In this document: positions 35,101 to 44,674 of the stretch, one piece after another
How positions within the stretch are numbered: position 1 is the first letter of the stretch
Layout of the letters: every line of letters starts with the position of its first letter
From: Congregibacter litoralis KT71
GTDB lineage: Bacteria; Pseudomonadota; Gammaproteobacteria; Pseudomonadales; Halieaceae
NCBI RefSeq assembly: GCF_000153125.2
Contig: NZ_CM002299.1
Location: 930,809-994,808 of the forward strand
Length of the DNA stretch: 64,000 bases
Reading direction: 5' to 3'
Notes under the pieces: model-generated
The model's database searches: none
The model's input: the letters and a program-made list of their open reading frames with translations, nothing else
Told to the model about the DNA's origin: nothing
Program-made: the position numbers and the translations under genes

Positions 35101-37094
35101 GAATCGCTCGAACCTTCAAAGTCCACCAGGCTTGCGCCGCGATCGACCAGATCGCCCGGATTACAGCGAAACCCTTTGACCGTGCCCGCGGAGGGCGCCC
35201 GCAGGGTCTGCTCCATTTTCATGGCCTCGATGACTACAACGGGATCTCCGGCACTGACCTCAGTACCCGGCTCCACGAGAAGCGCAACGACGGTGCCGTG
35301 CATGGGAGCTCCGAAATCGCTATCGCCCGCGGCTGCGGCGGTGGCGTCCGCCACCGTGAGTTGTTTTTCAGCAAAGTGAAACGCACCGTCGTCCCAGAAC
35401 AAGGTGAATTCGCCATTCTCTTCGGCAAAACTGCCGCGATAGCGGTGCCCATCGAGCTCCAGCATCAACACATCATCGCGGAGGTCGCCGCGGATTGTCG
35501 CCGTTTCGTCGTCCAGAAGAAGCTCGAGGTGATCGCCGCGGTCCACAAGCTCTACGAGATACTCCTCACCATGACAGAGCACGTCGAAACGCTGACTGTG
35601 GGGAGTGTTCATACGCCAGCCCCGGCTGTCAGCCCAGGGTGAATACTGATCATTCCCGGCGCTTTCGTTGGCTAGTCGCCTAAGGGACAGCAGTGCCAGG
35701 GCCGCGGCGGCGAGGTCGCGGTTTTTCTGCGCGGGAGGGGCGCGGAAAAGATCCTCGTGATGACGTTCGATAAAGTGCGTATCAAGATCGCAATGCGCAA
35801 AGGCGGGCAGTGCGGCGATGTTGTAGAGAAACGCGATGTTGCTCGCGGGGCCCGCAACGCGGAAGGCGCTCAGGGCGCGGGTCAGGCGTCGACGTGCCTC
35901 TTCGCGGGTATCCCCATGAACAATGAGCTTTGCGATCATGGGGTCGTAATAGGGGCTGATCTCACTGCCCTCAATGACCCCGGTGTCTATGCGCAGGGAG
36001 GGGCCTTCGGGCGGCAGGCGCAGATAATTGATGACGCCGGTAGAGGGGAGGAAGTCCTGCTCCGTATCCTCGGCGTAGATGCGCGCTTCCATGGCATGAC
36101 CGTCTACGCGGATCTCACCCTGGCTCAGGGGCAGCGCTTCACCGGCGGCAACGCGCAGCTGCCATTCGACAAGATCCTGGCCCGTGATCATTTCTGTCAC
36201 GGGGTGCTCCACCTGCAGGCGGGTGTTCATTTCCATAAAGAAGAATTGCTCTGAAGCATCGAGCAGGAACTCCACGGTGCCCGCACCGAGATAATCAATG
36301 GCGCGGGCGGCATCCACGGCGGCTTCACCCATGGCGCGGCGGAGCTCATCGGAAAGTCCCGGTGCCGGTGCCTCTTCGATCACCTTTTGATGACGCCGCT
36401 GAATAGAGCAATCCCTCTCCGCGAGGTACACGCCGTTACCGTGTCCGTCACAAAAGACCTGAACTTCCACGTGGCGGGGTCTTTGAATGAGTTTTTCGAT
36501 GAGCATGCGGTCATCGCCGAAACTGGCGCTTGATTCCCGCCGCGCAGCCGCCAGGGCTTCGCTGAACTCCTCGGGGCCATGCACGGCGCGCATACCTTTA
36601 CCGCCACCTCCGGCGGTGGCCTTGAGGAGCACCGGATAACCCATGGCGTCTGCGTGCTCGCGGAGTACGGCATCGCTCTGATCGTCACCGTGATATCCGG
36701 GGATCAGGGGCACGCCCGCTTGCTCCATAATGCTTTTAGCACGGGACTTCGAACCCATGGAGTCAATAGCGGAAGCGCCGGGACCGATAAATACAATGCC
36801 TGCGGCTTCACAGGCGCGGGCAAAGCTCGCGTTTTCAGACAGGAAGCCGTAGCCCGGGTGTATCGCTTCGCTGGCGGTTTCCAAAGCCGCCTGAAGAATT
36901 TTGTCCTGGTCCAGATAGGAGAGCGTCGCCGCCGATTCACCAATATGCACCGCCTGATCGGCCAGCTGCACATGGAGTGCGTTTCGGTCGGCATCGGAAT
37001 ACACCGCGACGGTGCGGATGCCCAACGCCTTCGCGGTGTGGATGACACGGCAGGCAATCTCTCCGCGATTCGCTATGAGAATTCGGTTAAACAT
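35097..37094 (-). CDS. liuD: Methylcrotonyl-CoA carboxylase biotin-containing subunit
   Basis: This subunit carboxylates its own biotin and serves LiuB. Residues 1-450 form biotin carboxylase (FNRILIANRGEIACRVI, ATP-grasp loop KATAGGGGKGMRAV, and EMNTRLQVEHPVTEMITG). The biotinyl domain at the C-terminus has the lysine in VIEAMKMEQTL. The 665 aa match LiuD/MccA. A one-base overlap with liuC (TGATG) shows coupling. birA, whose product attaches biotin, lies just beyond the operon. Confidence 0.95.
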   Translation of the reverse strand: MFNRILIANRGEIACRVIHTAKALGIRTVAVYSDADRNALHVQLADQAVHIGESAATLSYLDQDKILQAALETASEAIHPGYGFLSENASFARACEAAGIVFIGPGASAIDSMGSKSRAKSIMEQAGVPLIPGYHGDDQSDAVLREHADAMGYPVLLKATAGGGGKGMRAVHGPEEFSEALAAARRESSASFGDDRMLIEKLIQRPRHVEVQVFCDGHGNGVYLAERDCSIQRRHQKVIEEAPAPGLSDELRRAMGEAAVDAARAIDYLGAGTVEFLLDASEQFFFMEMNTRLQVEHPVTEMITGQDLVEWQLRVAAGEALPLSQGEIRVDGHAMEARIYAEDTEQDFLPSTGVINYLRLPPEGPSLRIDTGVIEGSEISPYYDPMIAKLIVHGDTREEARRRLTRALSAFRVAGPASNIAFLYNIAALPAFAHCDLDTHFIERHHEDLFRAPPAQKNRDLAAAALALLSLRRLANESAGNDQYSPWADSRGWRMNTPHSQRFDVLCHGEEYLVELVDRGDHLELLLDDETATIRGDLRDDVLMLELDGHRYRGSFAEENGEFTLFWDDGAFHFAEKQLTVADATAAAAGDSDFGAPMHGTVVALLVEPGTEVSAGDPVVVIEAMKMEQTLRAPSAGTVKGFRCNPGDLVDRGASLVDFEGSSDS

Positions 37095-37906
37095 CAGTGT
37101 TTGCTCCCTGGGGTCCAGTTCGCCGGACGCTTCTGGAGAAATGCCTGGAGGCCTTCCTGGCCCTCTTCGGAGACGCGCAGATGGGCAATTCGCGCGCTGG
37201 TGTCATCAATCAAGTGCGCATCGACGGCTTTGCCCGTGAGGTCCCGCACGAGGACCTTGGCTGCGCCCATCGCCAGAGGGCCGTTAGAAAGGAGAGCCTT
37301 AACAATGTCGTCTACTGTGCTGTCGAGTTCATCGACGTCGCAGCATTCATGAATGAGCTGTATATCCCGGGCACGGTGCGCGTCGAATCGCTCTGCGGTG
37401 AGGAAGAGGCGCCGCGCCCAGCGGGGCCCCATGGCTTCGATGACGTGGGGCCCGATGGTCGCAGGTATGAGGCCGATACGCGTTTCCGTCAGCCCGAAAA
37501 GGGCCCTGTCGCTGGCGATGGCAATGTCGCAACAGCTGATGAGGCCCACGGCACCGCCAAAAGCATTGCCCTGGACCTTCGCAATGGTCGGCTGGGGCAG
37601 GGTCTTCAGCGTTTGTAGCATGGTCGCCAGAGCGCGGGCATCGTCAAGATTGTGCCCGTAATCAAACTCCGCCATGCGCTTCATATAGGCAAGATCCGCC
37701 CCGGCGGAGAAGCTCTTACCTTCGGCCTCCAAAATGACGGCGCGGACGTCGTCACGCTCGGCAAGATGGGAGAAATGCGATTGCATCAGCGCGATCATCC
37801 CGTCGTCGAAGGCATTGTGTTTTTCGGGACGGTTGAGGCAAACCCGGGCAATGCCCTGCGCGTCTACCTGGCAACTGACTAAGGATTCGGAACCGCTGTT
37901 CATCAT
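37094..37906 (-). CDS. liuC: Methylglutaconyl-CoA hydratase
   Basis: A crotonase-fold hydratase converting 3-methylglutaconyl-CoA to HMG-CoA. The oxyanion-hole pieces are SFSAGADLAYMKRM and GNAFGGAVGLISCCDIAIA; the catalytic glutamate lies in LTETRIGLIPATI. The 270 aa are typical. The pathway assignment rests on its place between liuB and liuD. It starts 7 bp after the liuB stop. Confidence 0.92.
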   Translation of the reverse strand: MMNSGSESLVSCQVDAQGIARVCLNRPEKHNAFDDGMIALMQSHFSHLAERDDVRAVILEAEGKSFSAGADLAYMKRMAEFDYGHNLDDARALATMLQTLKTLPQPTIAKVQGNAFGGAVGLISCCDIAIASDRALFGLTETRIGLIPATIGPHVIEAMGPRWARRLFLTAERFDAHRARDIQLIHECCDVDELDSTVDDIVKALLSNGPLAMGAAKVLVRDLTGKAVDAHLIDDTSARIAHLRVSEEGQEGLQAFLQKRPANWTPGSKH

Positions 37907-37913
37907 GGGTGAC

Positions 37914-39521
37914 CTACATTCGAAACACGCCGAAGCGTGATTCTGTTACTGGCGTATTGAGGGACGCGGAGAGCGCCAGGGCTAACACCTGACGTGTGTC
38001 CATGGGATCAATGACGCCGTCGTCCCAGAGTCGGGCCGAGGCGTAAAAAGGATGCCCCTGGGCTTCGTAGCGGTCCAGGATAGGTTGCTTGAAGCTCGCC
38101 TCCTCCTCATCGCTCATGCTCTCATTACGCCGTGCAAGCTGGTCCTGTTTGACCGTGGCCAAGACGCTGGCTGCCTGCTCGCCGCCCATTACGGATATGC
38201 GGGCATTGGGCCACATGAACATAAAACGGGGGTCGTAGGATCGGCCACACATCGCGTAGTTTCCTGCGCCAAAGGAGCCGCCGATAACCACGGTGAATTT
38301 GGGAACGTCGGCGCAGGCCACGGCGTGCACCATCTTCGCACCGTGGCGGGCAATACCCTCTGCTTCGTATTCGCGACCCACCATGAAGCCGTTGATGTTC
38401 TGCAAAAACAGCAGGGGGATCTTGCGCTGTGCGCAAAGCTCGACAAAGTGGGCGCCTTTCACGGCGGACTCGGAGAACAGGATACCGTTATTGGCGACGA
38501 TGCCGATGGGATACCCATGGAGGCGCGAGAATCCGCACACCAGGGTATCGCCGAAGAGTGCTTTGAACTCGTCAAAGGCCGAGTCATCGACAATCCTTGC
38601 GATGACTTCCCGCACATCAAAGGGCTGGCGTCGGTCCGCGGGGACAATGCCGTAGAGGTCCGCAGCAGGGTAGCGGGGTTCGACGGGCGCCTTGACTTCG
38701 ATATTGACCTGCTTGACGCGATTGAGATTGGCGACGGATTGTCGCAACAGGGCCATCGCATGGCGATCATCGTTTGCGTAATGATCGGTGACACCGGACT
38801 GCCGGCAGTGCACGTCGGCTCCACCGAGTTCTTCGGCGCTGACGACTTCGCCCGTTGCTGCTTTGACCAGCGGCGGTCCACCCAGAAAAATGGTGCCCTG
38901 TTCACGTACGATTATCGACTCATCCGCCATGGAAGGGATGTAGGCCCCCCCGGCGGTGCAGCTTCCCAGGACTGCCGCGAGTTGCGGAATGCCCTTGGCC
39001 GACATGCGCGCCTGATTGTAAAAGGCGCGGCCAAAGTGCTCCCGGTCGGGAAACACCTCATCCTGCAGGGGCAGGAACGCACCGCCGGAGTCCACCAGGT
39101 AAAGGCAGGGGAGGTTGTTCTGTTCAGCGATGGTCTGCGCGCGGGCTTGTTTTTTGACTGTGAGGGGGTAGTAAGTGCCGCCTTTGACCGTGGCGTCGTT
39201 GATAAACACCATACATTCGTGTCCGCTGACACGACCGATACCGGTGATGATGCCGGCGCCGGGCACCTCGTCCTCATAGACCTCATGGGCGGCGAGCTGG
39301 GACAGCTCCAGAAACGGGGTTCCCGGGTCCAGGAGCGCATCAAGACGCTCCCTAGGTAAAAGTTTTCCTCGGGAAACATGTCGTTCCCGAGCGACTTCAC
39401 CACCGCCTTCGCTGATTTTTGCGACCAGTTCACGGAGACTTTTAACCTGACGCCGCATGGCCCGTTGATTGTCCAGGGCCGCGGGGTCATTCGCGTTGTA
39501 TCGAGTCTGAAGAATTGTCAT
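37914..39521 (-). CDS. liuB: Methylcrotonyl-CoA carboxylase carboxyltransferase subunit
   Basis: The carboxyltransferase subunit moves CO2 from biotin to 3-methylcrotonyl-CoA. The 535-aa protein contains the two crotonase-like lobes: [22 protein letters not shown] and [16 protein letters not shown] in the first, and [26 protein letters not shown] with [14 protein letters not shown] in the second. The start is ATG 39521 ([13 protein letters not shown]), 10 bp after the liuA stop; the frame continues upstream but only antisense to liuA frame content. Confidence 0.95.
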   Translation of the reverse strand: MTILQTRYNANDPAALDNQRAMRRQVKSLRELVAKISEGGGEVARERHVSRGKLLPRERLDALLDPGTPFLELSQLAAHEVYEDEVPGAGIITGIGRVSGHECMVFINDATVKGGTYYPLTVKKQARAQTIAEQNNLPCLYLVDSGGAFLPLQDEVFPDREHFGRAFYNQARMSAKGIPQLAAVLGSCTAGGAYIPSMADESIIVREQGTIFLGGPPLVKAATGEVVSAEELGGADVHCRQSGVTDHYANDDRHAMALLRQSVANLNRVKQVNIEVKAPVEPRYPAADLYGIVPADRRQPFDVREVIARIVDDSAFDEFKALFGDTLVCGFSRLHGYPIGIVANNGILFSESAVKGAHFVELCAQRKIPLLFLQNINGFMVGREYEAEGIARHGAKMVHAVACADVPKFTVVIGGSFGAGNYAMCGRSYDPRFMFMWPNARISVMGGEQAASVLATVKQDQLARRNESMSDEEEASFKQPILDRYEAQGHPFYASARLWDDGVIDPMDTRQVLALALSASLNTPVTESRFGVFRM

Positions 39522-39531
39522 AGAAGAATAC

Positions 39532-40701
39532 TCAGGCCGAGGCTTTGAAAAGTTCGCGGCCAATGAGCATACGCCGAATTTCCGATGTGCCCGCACCAAT
39601 TTCGTAGAGCTTGGCGTCGCGCAACAGGCGTCCGGCATTGGCTTCGTTGGTATAGCCGTAACCCCCCAGGGCCTGAATCGTTTGGAGCGCGAGCTGCGTC
39701 GCTTTTTCTGCTGTGTACAGAATCACCGCCGCGCAGTCCTGTCGCGTTTCTTCCCCGCGATCACAGGCTGCGGCGACCATATACAGATAAGACCGACAGG
39801 CGTTGAGGTCGGCATACATATCGGCAAGTTTGCCCTGCATGAGCTGGAACTCGCCGATGGCCTGGCCAAACTGATTCCGTGTGTGGAGGTAGGGCAGTAC
39901 CTCGTCGATGCAGGCCTGCATGATGCCTACGGGTCCACCGGATAGGACCGTCCGCTCGTAATCCAGGCCCGACATGAGAATCTCAACGCCTTTGCCCTCT
40001 TCCCGGAGAATATTCTCGGCGGGCACGATGCAGTCTTCGAACACCAGCTCGCAGGTGTTGGATCCCCGCATGCCCAGTTTGTCCAGCTTCGGCGATCGGG
40101 AGAACCCGGGGTAGTCACGTTCCACGATGAACGCCGTGATACCGCGGGAGCCAGCATCTATATCGGTTTTTGCATAGATGACGTAGATGTCGGCGTCCGG
40201 CCCGTTGGTAATCCACATTTTTGTGCCGTTGAGAACGTAATGGTCTCCTTCACGACGGGCGTTGAGCTTCATGCTTACGACATCGGAACCTGCGTTGGCT
40301 TCAGACATCGCCAGGGCGCCGACGTGCTCTCCGGTGCAGAGTTTGGGCAGATAGTGGGATCGCTGGGCATCGTTACCATGGCGCTGGATCTGGTTCAGGC
40401 AGAGGTTCGACATGGCTCCATAGGACAGGCCCACGGAGCCCGAGGCGCGGCTGATTTCTTCCATGACGATGGAGTGGGCAAGGTAGCCCATACCGCTACC
40501 CCCGAACTCCTCGTCGACGGTGATGCCCAGGAGGCCCATGGCGCCCAGCTTGGGCCAGAGATCCGCAGGGAAGTCATTGTCCTGATCGATCTTCGCGGCG
40601 CGAGGTTTGATCTCTTTCTCGCACATTTGATGCACCGCATCCCGAAGCATGTCGATGTCCTCGCCAAGCCCGAAATTGAGAGTGGGGTATCCGGTGTTCA
40701 T
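39532..40701 (-). CDS. liuA: Isovaleryl-CoA dehydrogenase
   Basis: A FAD acyl-CoA dehydrogenase oxidising isovaleryl-CoA to 3-methylcrotonyl-CoA. Motifs: [51 protein letters not shown] and, near the C-terminus, [12 protein letters not shown] and [18 protein letters not shown]. The isovaleryl-specific glutamate lies early in the IVD family ([12 protein letters not shown] region). The 389 aa are typical. It is the first structural gene after liuR in the operon. Confidence 0.95.
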   Translation of the reverse strand: MNTGYPTLNFGLGEDIDMLRDAVHQMCEKEIKPRAAKIDQDNDFPADLWPKLGAMGLLGITVDEEFGGSGMGYLAHSIVMEEISRASGSVGLSYGAMSNLCLNQIQRHGNDAQRSHYLPKLCTGEHVGALAMSEANAGSDVVSMKLNARREGDHYVLNGTKMWITNGPDADIYVIYAKTDIDAGSRGITAFIVERDYPGFSRSPKLDKLGMRGSNTCELVFEDCIVPAENILREEGKGVEILMSGLDYERTVLSGGPVGIMQACIDEVLPYLHTRNQFGQAIGEFQLMQGKLADMYADLNACRSYLYMVAAACDRGEETRQDCAAVILYTAEKATQLALQTIQALGGYGYTNEANAGRLLRDAKLYEIGAGTSEIRRMLIGRELFKASA

Positions 40702-40720
40702 ACGCTGTGCTCCTTGCGCG

Positions 40721-41137
40721 TTAAGCAGAAAGTGATTTGTGAGGCTGTTGGTCTCGGTGTTTTTCCCGGGCTTCGCGACAGAGTCCTTCGACCTCGTCCA
40801 GGGCGGCTAGCATGTCGTCAAGATCTTTGCGTTGCTGTTCCAGCGCCGCCCGGCGTTTGCCGATGCGCGATAGCAGGGAGTCGAGTTGGGCCGAGTCGCT
40901 TTCGCCGGGGTGGTACATATCAATGATTTCGACGCTCTCGGCGAGGCTGAGACCAATGCGCTTACCTCGGAGGATGAGTCGGATTCGGGCCCGGTCGGCG
41001 GGGGTGTAAATGCGTTTTTGTCCGGATCGAAGAGGCTTGATAAAGCCTCTCTCTTCATAGAAGCGGATTGTGCGCGTGGAGATATCAAACTCCCGCGACA
41101 GCTCAGAAATTGTGAAGCGTTTTTGAGACGATGACAT
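40721..41137 (-). CDS. liuR: MerR-family regulator LiuR of leucine/isovalerate degradation
   Basis: The 138-aa protein has an N-terminal MerR winged helix ([28 protein letters not shown], residues 8-35), a [22 protein letters not shown] wing region, and a dimerising coiled coil (about 80-125). It lacks the cysteines of metal-sensing MerR proteins. As in Pseudomonas and other proteobacteria, it heads the liuABCDE operon and probably responds to a pathway CoA intermediate. An 18-bp perfect palindrome lies 18 bp upstream of its start. Confidence 0.92.
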   Translation of the reverse strand: MSSSQKRFTISELSREFDISTRTIRFYEERGFIKPLRSGQKRIYTPADRARIRLILRGKRIGLSLAESVEIIDMYHPGESDSAQLDSLLSRIGKRRAALEQQRKDLDDMLAALDEVEGLCREAREKHRDQQPHKSLSA

Positions 41138-41155
41138 GGCTTCAGTCTAGCTTAC

Positions 41156-41173
41156 GTTTACGTTAACGTAAAC
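41156..41173. promoter_or_regulatory. LiuR operator-like palindrome
   Basis: GTTTACGTTAACGTAAAC is a perfect 18-bp inverted repeat in the liuR/birA divergent gap, with an extra half-site-like TTACG just to its left. MerR regulators bind such dyads between -35 and -10. Its location upstream of liuR suggests self-control of the liuRABCDE operon. The palindrome is seen; binding by LiuR is inference. Confidence 0.75.
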
Positions 41174-41281
41174 ATAGAAAAACGCTCCCGGGTGCTTCGA
41201 CTGTTTGGCGGTTCTATGGGTGCCGATGGCCGGGAACGACTTTGCTATGATCCGCTGCCGTCACGAAAAAGGTTTGTCCTG

Positions 41282-42262
41282 ATGTCCGCCACAGATGTTT
41301 TAGCGACGCTTGCTGATGGTGCTGTCCACTCGGGGGCAGACCTTGCCCGGCACCAGGGTCTGAGTCGCACGGCCATATGGAAGCAGGTGGCCACCCTGGA
41401 GAAGCTGGGTATCAAGGTGACGCGGGTGCGCGGGCAGGGCTATCAGATTGAAGGGGGGCTGGATCTCCTGGACGAGCAGCGTATCCGCGATGCCATAGAT
41501 ACCGACGCGTCCACCTGGCTTCACGATTTACAGATTCATCAGAGCATAGACTCCACGAACGCGGAGCTCCGGCGACAAACACCCTTTGGCAGACGTGCGT
41601 CCGTCTGCCTTGCGGAGAGTCAGAGTGCGGGTCGCGGCCGTCGTGGTCGTTCCTGGGTGAGTCCCTTTGCCAGCAGCATTTATCTGTCCGTTGGTTGGCA
41701 ATTCCGTGGCGGGGCTGAGGTCCTCGAGGGGCTCTCCCTGGCTATCGGCGTTGCCGTGGGTGAAGCCCTCGGGGAGTTGGGCGTCGACAGCATTGCGTTG
41801 AAGTGGCCCAACGACATCTATCTCGACGGGAAAAAGCTTGCGGGCATCCTTGTGGAGATGAGCGGCGATTTTTCCGGACCCTGTGATGTGGTTGTCGGGA
41901 TCGGGATCAATGTGCAGCTTCCCGACGGCGCGGCGGAGGGAATCGAGCAGCCCTGGGCGGACCTTCGGGACTCCGGTCAGGGAGCGTTTACCCGAAGCGT
42001 CCTCGTGGGAAAGCTCCTCAGTCATTTGCTCCCTGCCCTCGCCACCTACGAGGAGCATGGATTTGCCCCCTGGCGGGAGCGCTGGCTGGCGATGGATGCT
42101 TTCGCGGGTCGACCGGTTATCGTGGACAACAATGGTCGGCGCCTGTCCGGGACAGCCGCCGGGGTTGATGCGCGGGGTGCTCTGCTTCTCAGCACCGGTG
42201 CGGGTGTGCAAAGCATCTACGGTGGGGAAGTCTCTCTGCGACTGCAGGAAGCGGCGCAATGA
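41282..42262 (+). CDS. birA: Biotin--protein ligase / biotin operon repressor BirA
   Basis: BirA activates biotin to biotinyl-AMP, attaches it to carboxylases and can repress bio genes. The N-terminus (about residues 1-60) is a winged helix (GADLARHQGLSRTAIWKQVATLEKLG), then the ligase domain has AESQSAGRGRRGRSW for biotinyl-AMP binding and LKWPNDIYLDGKKLAGILVE. A C-terminal SH3-like domain follows. ATG 41282 gives 326 aa; an opening from 41192 would add an unmatched extension. It overlaps coaX by 4 bp (ATGA). Confidence 0.95.
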   Translation: MSATDVLATLADGAVHSGADLARHQGLSRTAIWKQVATLEKLGIKVTRVRGQGYQIEGGLDLLDEQRIRDAIDTDASTWLHDLQIHQSIDSTNAELRRQTPFGRRASVCLAESQSAGRGRRGRSWVSPFASSIYLSVGWQFRGGAEVLEGLSLAIGVAVGEALGELGVDSIALKWPNDIYLDGKKLAGILVEMSGDFSGPCDVVVGIGINVQLPDGAAEGIEQPWADLRDSGQGAFTRSVLVGKLLSHLLPALATYEEHGFAPWRERWLAMDAFAGRPVIVDNNGRRLSGTAAGVDARGALLLSTGAGVQSIYGGEVSLRLQEAAQ

Positions 42263-43035
42263 CGGGGGCGTTAATCCTTCTGGACATCGGTAACAGTGGT
42301 GCGAAGTGGCTACGCATAGACGAGGGAAAGATATCGGGGGCGGGGCGCCTCGACACCGCCCAGATCCCGAAAACGCTGGGACCTAGCCTCCAAAATGCCA
42401 AAGTACTGATTGCCAGTGTCGCGGCGCCGGAGCTGCAGCAGGAACTCTCTGAAAAACTGAGCGCCCAAGGCGCTGTTGTGTGGTTCGCTCAAACCCGAGA
42501 CTCCTTGGACGGGCTGGTGAATTCCTACGCCGACCCCGAGCGTATGGGGGTAGACCGTTGGCTGGCGATGCTGGCTGCCCGACGCCGGCATAGCGGGTAC
42601 TTATGCGTGGTTGATGCGGGCTCTGCTCTAACCATCGACCTGGTGGCCCCCGGTGGAGAGCACGAGGGAGGCTATATCATTCCGGGTACGGCGCTTATGG
42701 AGCGGGCACTTTTTGCAGACACCAGACGGGTTCGCGACCGTGTTGCCGGTGCTGTTTCTCTTCTTCCGGGCCGTTCTACCGCAGAGGCAGTAAGCCACGG
42801 TCTCCTGCTTGCGCAGGCCGGTGCCGTGGATCTGGCCTTGAAGCGCGCCTCGCAGCGGGGAGAAACCCCGCGATTACTTCTCTGTGGAGGTGGGGCGGAG
42901 CAGCTGGCAGAGGCACTGAGTTGCGAGTACACCCTGGCACCGCGCCTGGTGTTTGAAGGTCTGCTGCGGCAGGCCGAGGTGGAGTGTGCTGAGATGCTCG
43001 CGCTTCATGGAGTGTCTTCAGCTCTACTTTTTTGA
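42259..43035 (+). CDS. coaX: Type III pantothenate kinase
   Basis: CoaX catalyses the first step of coenzyme A synthesis and lacks feedback inhibition by CoA. The 258-aa protein begins with the phosphate motif LLLDIGNSGAKW-like sequence (LILLDIGNSGAKWLRI) and contains MGVDRWLAMLAA, VVDAGSALTIDLVAPGGEHEGGYIIPG and LLLCGGGAEQLAEAL. birA-coaX synteny is typical for pseudomonads and relatives, where the tRNA-tuf cluster soon follows; here 9.5 kb of other genes come first. Confidence 0.95.
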   Translation: MTGALILLDIGNSGAKWLRIDEGKISGAGRLDTAQIPKTLGPSLQNAKVLIASVAAPELQQELSEKLSAQGAVVWFAQTRDSLDGLVNSYADPERMGVDRWLAMLAARRRHSGYLCVVDAGSALTIDLVAPGGEHEGGYIIPGTALMERALFADTRRVRDRVAGAVSLLPGRSTAEAVSHGLLLAQAGAVDLALKRASQRGETPRLLLCGGGAEQLAEALSCEYTLAPRLVFEGLLRQAEVECAEMLALHGVSSALLF

Positions 43036-43036
43036 C

Positions 43037-43124
43037 TGATTGAGGGCGTCGCCATCTTGAACTAACTTCACGCTCCTCGCGTCTTTGTCAGCGAAGCTCA
43101 GTAGGTTGGGGATCTGGCTCGTAA
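43037..43124 (+). pseudogene. Decayed promoter plus 5' half of a tRNA-Thr gene
   Basis: This stretch, starting 2 bp after the coaX stop, aligns without gaps (constant offset 9495) to the promoter and 5' half of the tRNA-Thr(TGT) gene at 52532-52619. TGATTGAGGGCG matches the -35 region (10/12), CGCTCCTCGC the GC-rich discriminator (9/10), and GCGAAGCTCAGTAGGTTGGG the acceptor/D-arm (17/20). It ends at an anticodon-loop-like CTCGTAA opposite TTTGTAA. No T-arm or 3' acceptor follows. It is a tRNA relic; whether it came from this tRNA or a lost sister gene is uncertain. Confidence 0.6.
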
Positions 43125-43278
43125 CACCTCGATGACCCTCGTGCGTGAGGTCACCTAAGGCAAAGAAAACGTGGAAGTTTTTCGAAAGATCCGTATCCGC
43201 TCACCGGCGCTGCGCGGTGCGATGGTGGCATCGGTTTAGCGCTGTGAAGGTCGAACAAAAAGCGGGGTTTCAGCTTCC

Positions 43279-44601
43279 TCAAGCTGTTATTCTTTTTAGC
43301 GCTGAAACTAATTGTCTAAGGTCATTGGGTGTTGTAAAAACCTGGGGTGTGATCCTAACGCAGGCGCCGTCAGCCAAGCCATAGCGCGCCACTGAGAAAA
43401 TCCCGAAATCGGCCTCCAAGGTTTTTTGTAGTGCTTTGGCATCGTCGTCGCTATTTTTACCGAGCAATCGAAATGAGCCCATGCCCGTGCGAGATTCGGG
43501 ATCTGCGCCCCCCAGTACCTCGATGTGGCTTAAGGTTTCAGCCTCTTCTCTCCACAATTCATTCAGGTAACGAAGGCGCGCCGTTTTGTTAGCACCGCCC
43601 ACCGCGTTGTGAAATCCAAGGGCATCAGGCACGGCGATGATCGCCGCGAAATTGATGGTCCCGGGGTGAACTCGCGCGCCGACGGACTTGCTCGATAGAT
43701 CTCTCTCGCCTGGATGCACCTTGATTTTCTCTCTAGTACCACGGCGCATATAAAGCGCGCCTACTCCCAGGGGCGCGCCTATCCATTTGTGAAGATTGAA
43801 CGCTGCCCAGTCCACTCCCAAATCCGTGATGCGATAGTCCAGCAAGCCCCAGGACTGTGCATTGTCGCAAATCACATCTATGCCACGGAGGCGAGCTTCC
43901 GCAGTGATCTTGGCGACAGGGAGTACTAAGCCATGCTGATTGCTCACATGAGTGAGTAGCATCAGCTTGAGTTTAGGGTTCGCATCAAAAGCTTCGGTGT
44001 AGGCCGCCAATAGTTCAGCTTGCGTCGCTCTGCGAGGTAGGGCAAGTTCCACTGCTTTGACACCCCGACTCTGCTCAAGAGAGCGCATCAGCGTTTTGAA
44101 GCTAGGGTAGTCGACGTCAGCCAGCAGGACTGAGTCTCCTGTTTTTAGGGAATCGTATTGCAGGATCAGGCTCTGGATCGATTCCGTGGCATTTCGCGTA
44201 AGCACTATCTCGTCAGGCTCCGCTCCGAGTAATGCAGCGGCCTGTTCCACGGCGCGCCTGTAATCGGAAGAAAACTCCTTTCGCGCATAGAAGGAATTCT
44301 GCGTATTTACGCGTTCTAACGCCTGAAGATAGGAGGATTGTACGGGCCGAGGCATCTTTCCCCAGTAGCCGTGCTCCAGGTTAACAATGCCTTCCGTGCG
44401 GTCATAAAACGATGCCACTCTCTGCCAGTAAGATTCGTCGCGAGCGAGATCCTCGGCGGACGTCCCTGAAGGACTCTCGGGTAGGGAGTCGGATGCTGCT
44501 CCGAGTGCACCGTGACCCCACAGCATGGCGCCCGCGGCGGCAGTCCCCATGCCTGCCATAAGCCTGCGACGGCTCAGCTTGCCTACGTTTGTATTAATCA
44601 C
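43279..44601 (-). CDS. Tat-exported class V aminotransferase-fold PLP enzyme (isopenicillin N epimerase-like)
   Basis: A PLP enzyme of 440 aa of the class V fold, the group with isopenicillin N epimerase, cysteine lyases and kynureninase. The PLP lysine is K272 in NLHKWIGAPLG; the cofactor aspartate lies in VICDNAQSWG. The N-terminus has SRRRLMAGMG followed by an alanine-rich hydrophobic stretch, a twin-arginine signal. GTG 44601 is chosen because GGAGAG sits 5 nt ahead; GTG 44634 would lengthen the signal. It lies 73 bp after the oxidase gene, in the same operon. The reaction could be racemisation, lyase or transamination; sequence does not decide. Confidence 0.8.
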   Translation of the reverse strand: MINTNVGKLSRRRLMAGMGTAAAGAMLWGHGALGAASDSLPESPSGTSAEDLARDESYWQRVASFYDRTEGIVNLEHGYWGKMPRPVQSSYLQALERVNTQNSFYARKEFSSDYRRAVEQAAALLGAEPDEIVLTRNATESIQSLILQYDSLKTGDSVLLADVDYPSFKTLMRSLEQSRGVKAVELALPRRATQAELLAAYTEAFDANPKLKLMLLTHVSNQHGLVLPVAKITAEARLRGIDVICDNAQSWGLLDYRITDLGVDWAAFNLHKWIGAPLGVGALYMRRGTREKIKVHPGERDLSSKSVGARVHPGTINFAAIIAVPDALGFHNAVGGANKTARLRYLNELWREEAETLSHIEVLGGADPESRTGMGSFRLLGKNSDDDAKALQKTLEADFGIFSVARYGLADGACVRITPQVFTTPNDLRQLVSALKRITA

Positions 44602-44674
44602 TGCTGCTCTCCATGCCCGTTCCAATCGTTTCACGCGTGTTGCTATCTCACGCGTTCACCCCGGGGAGGGTGTA

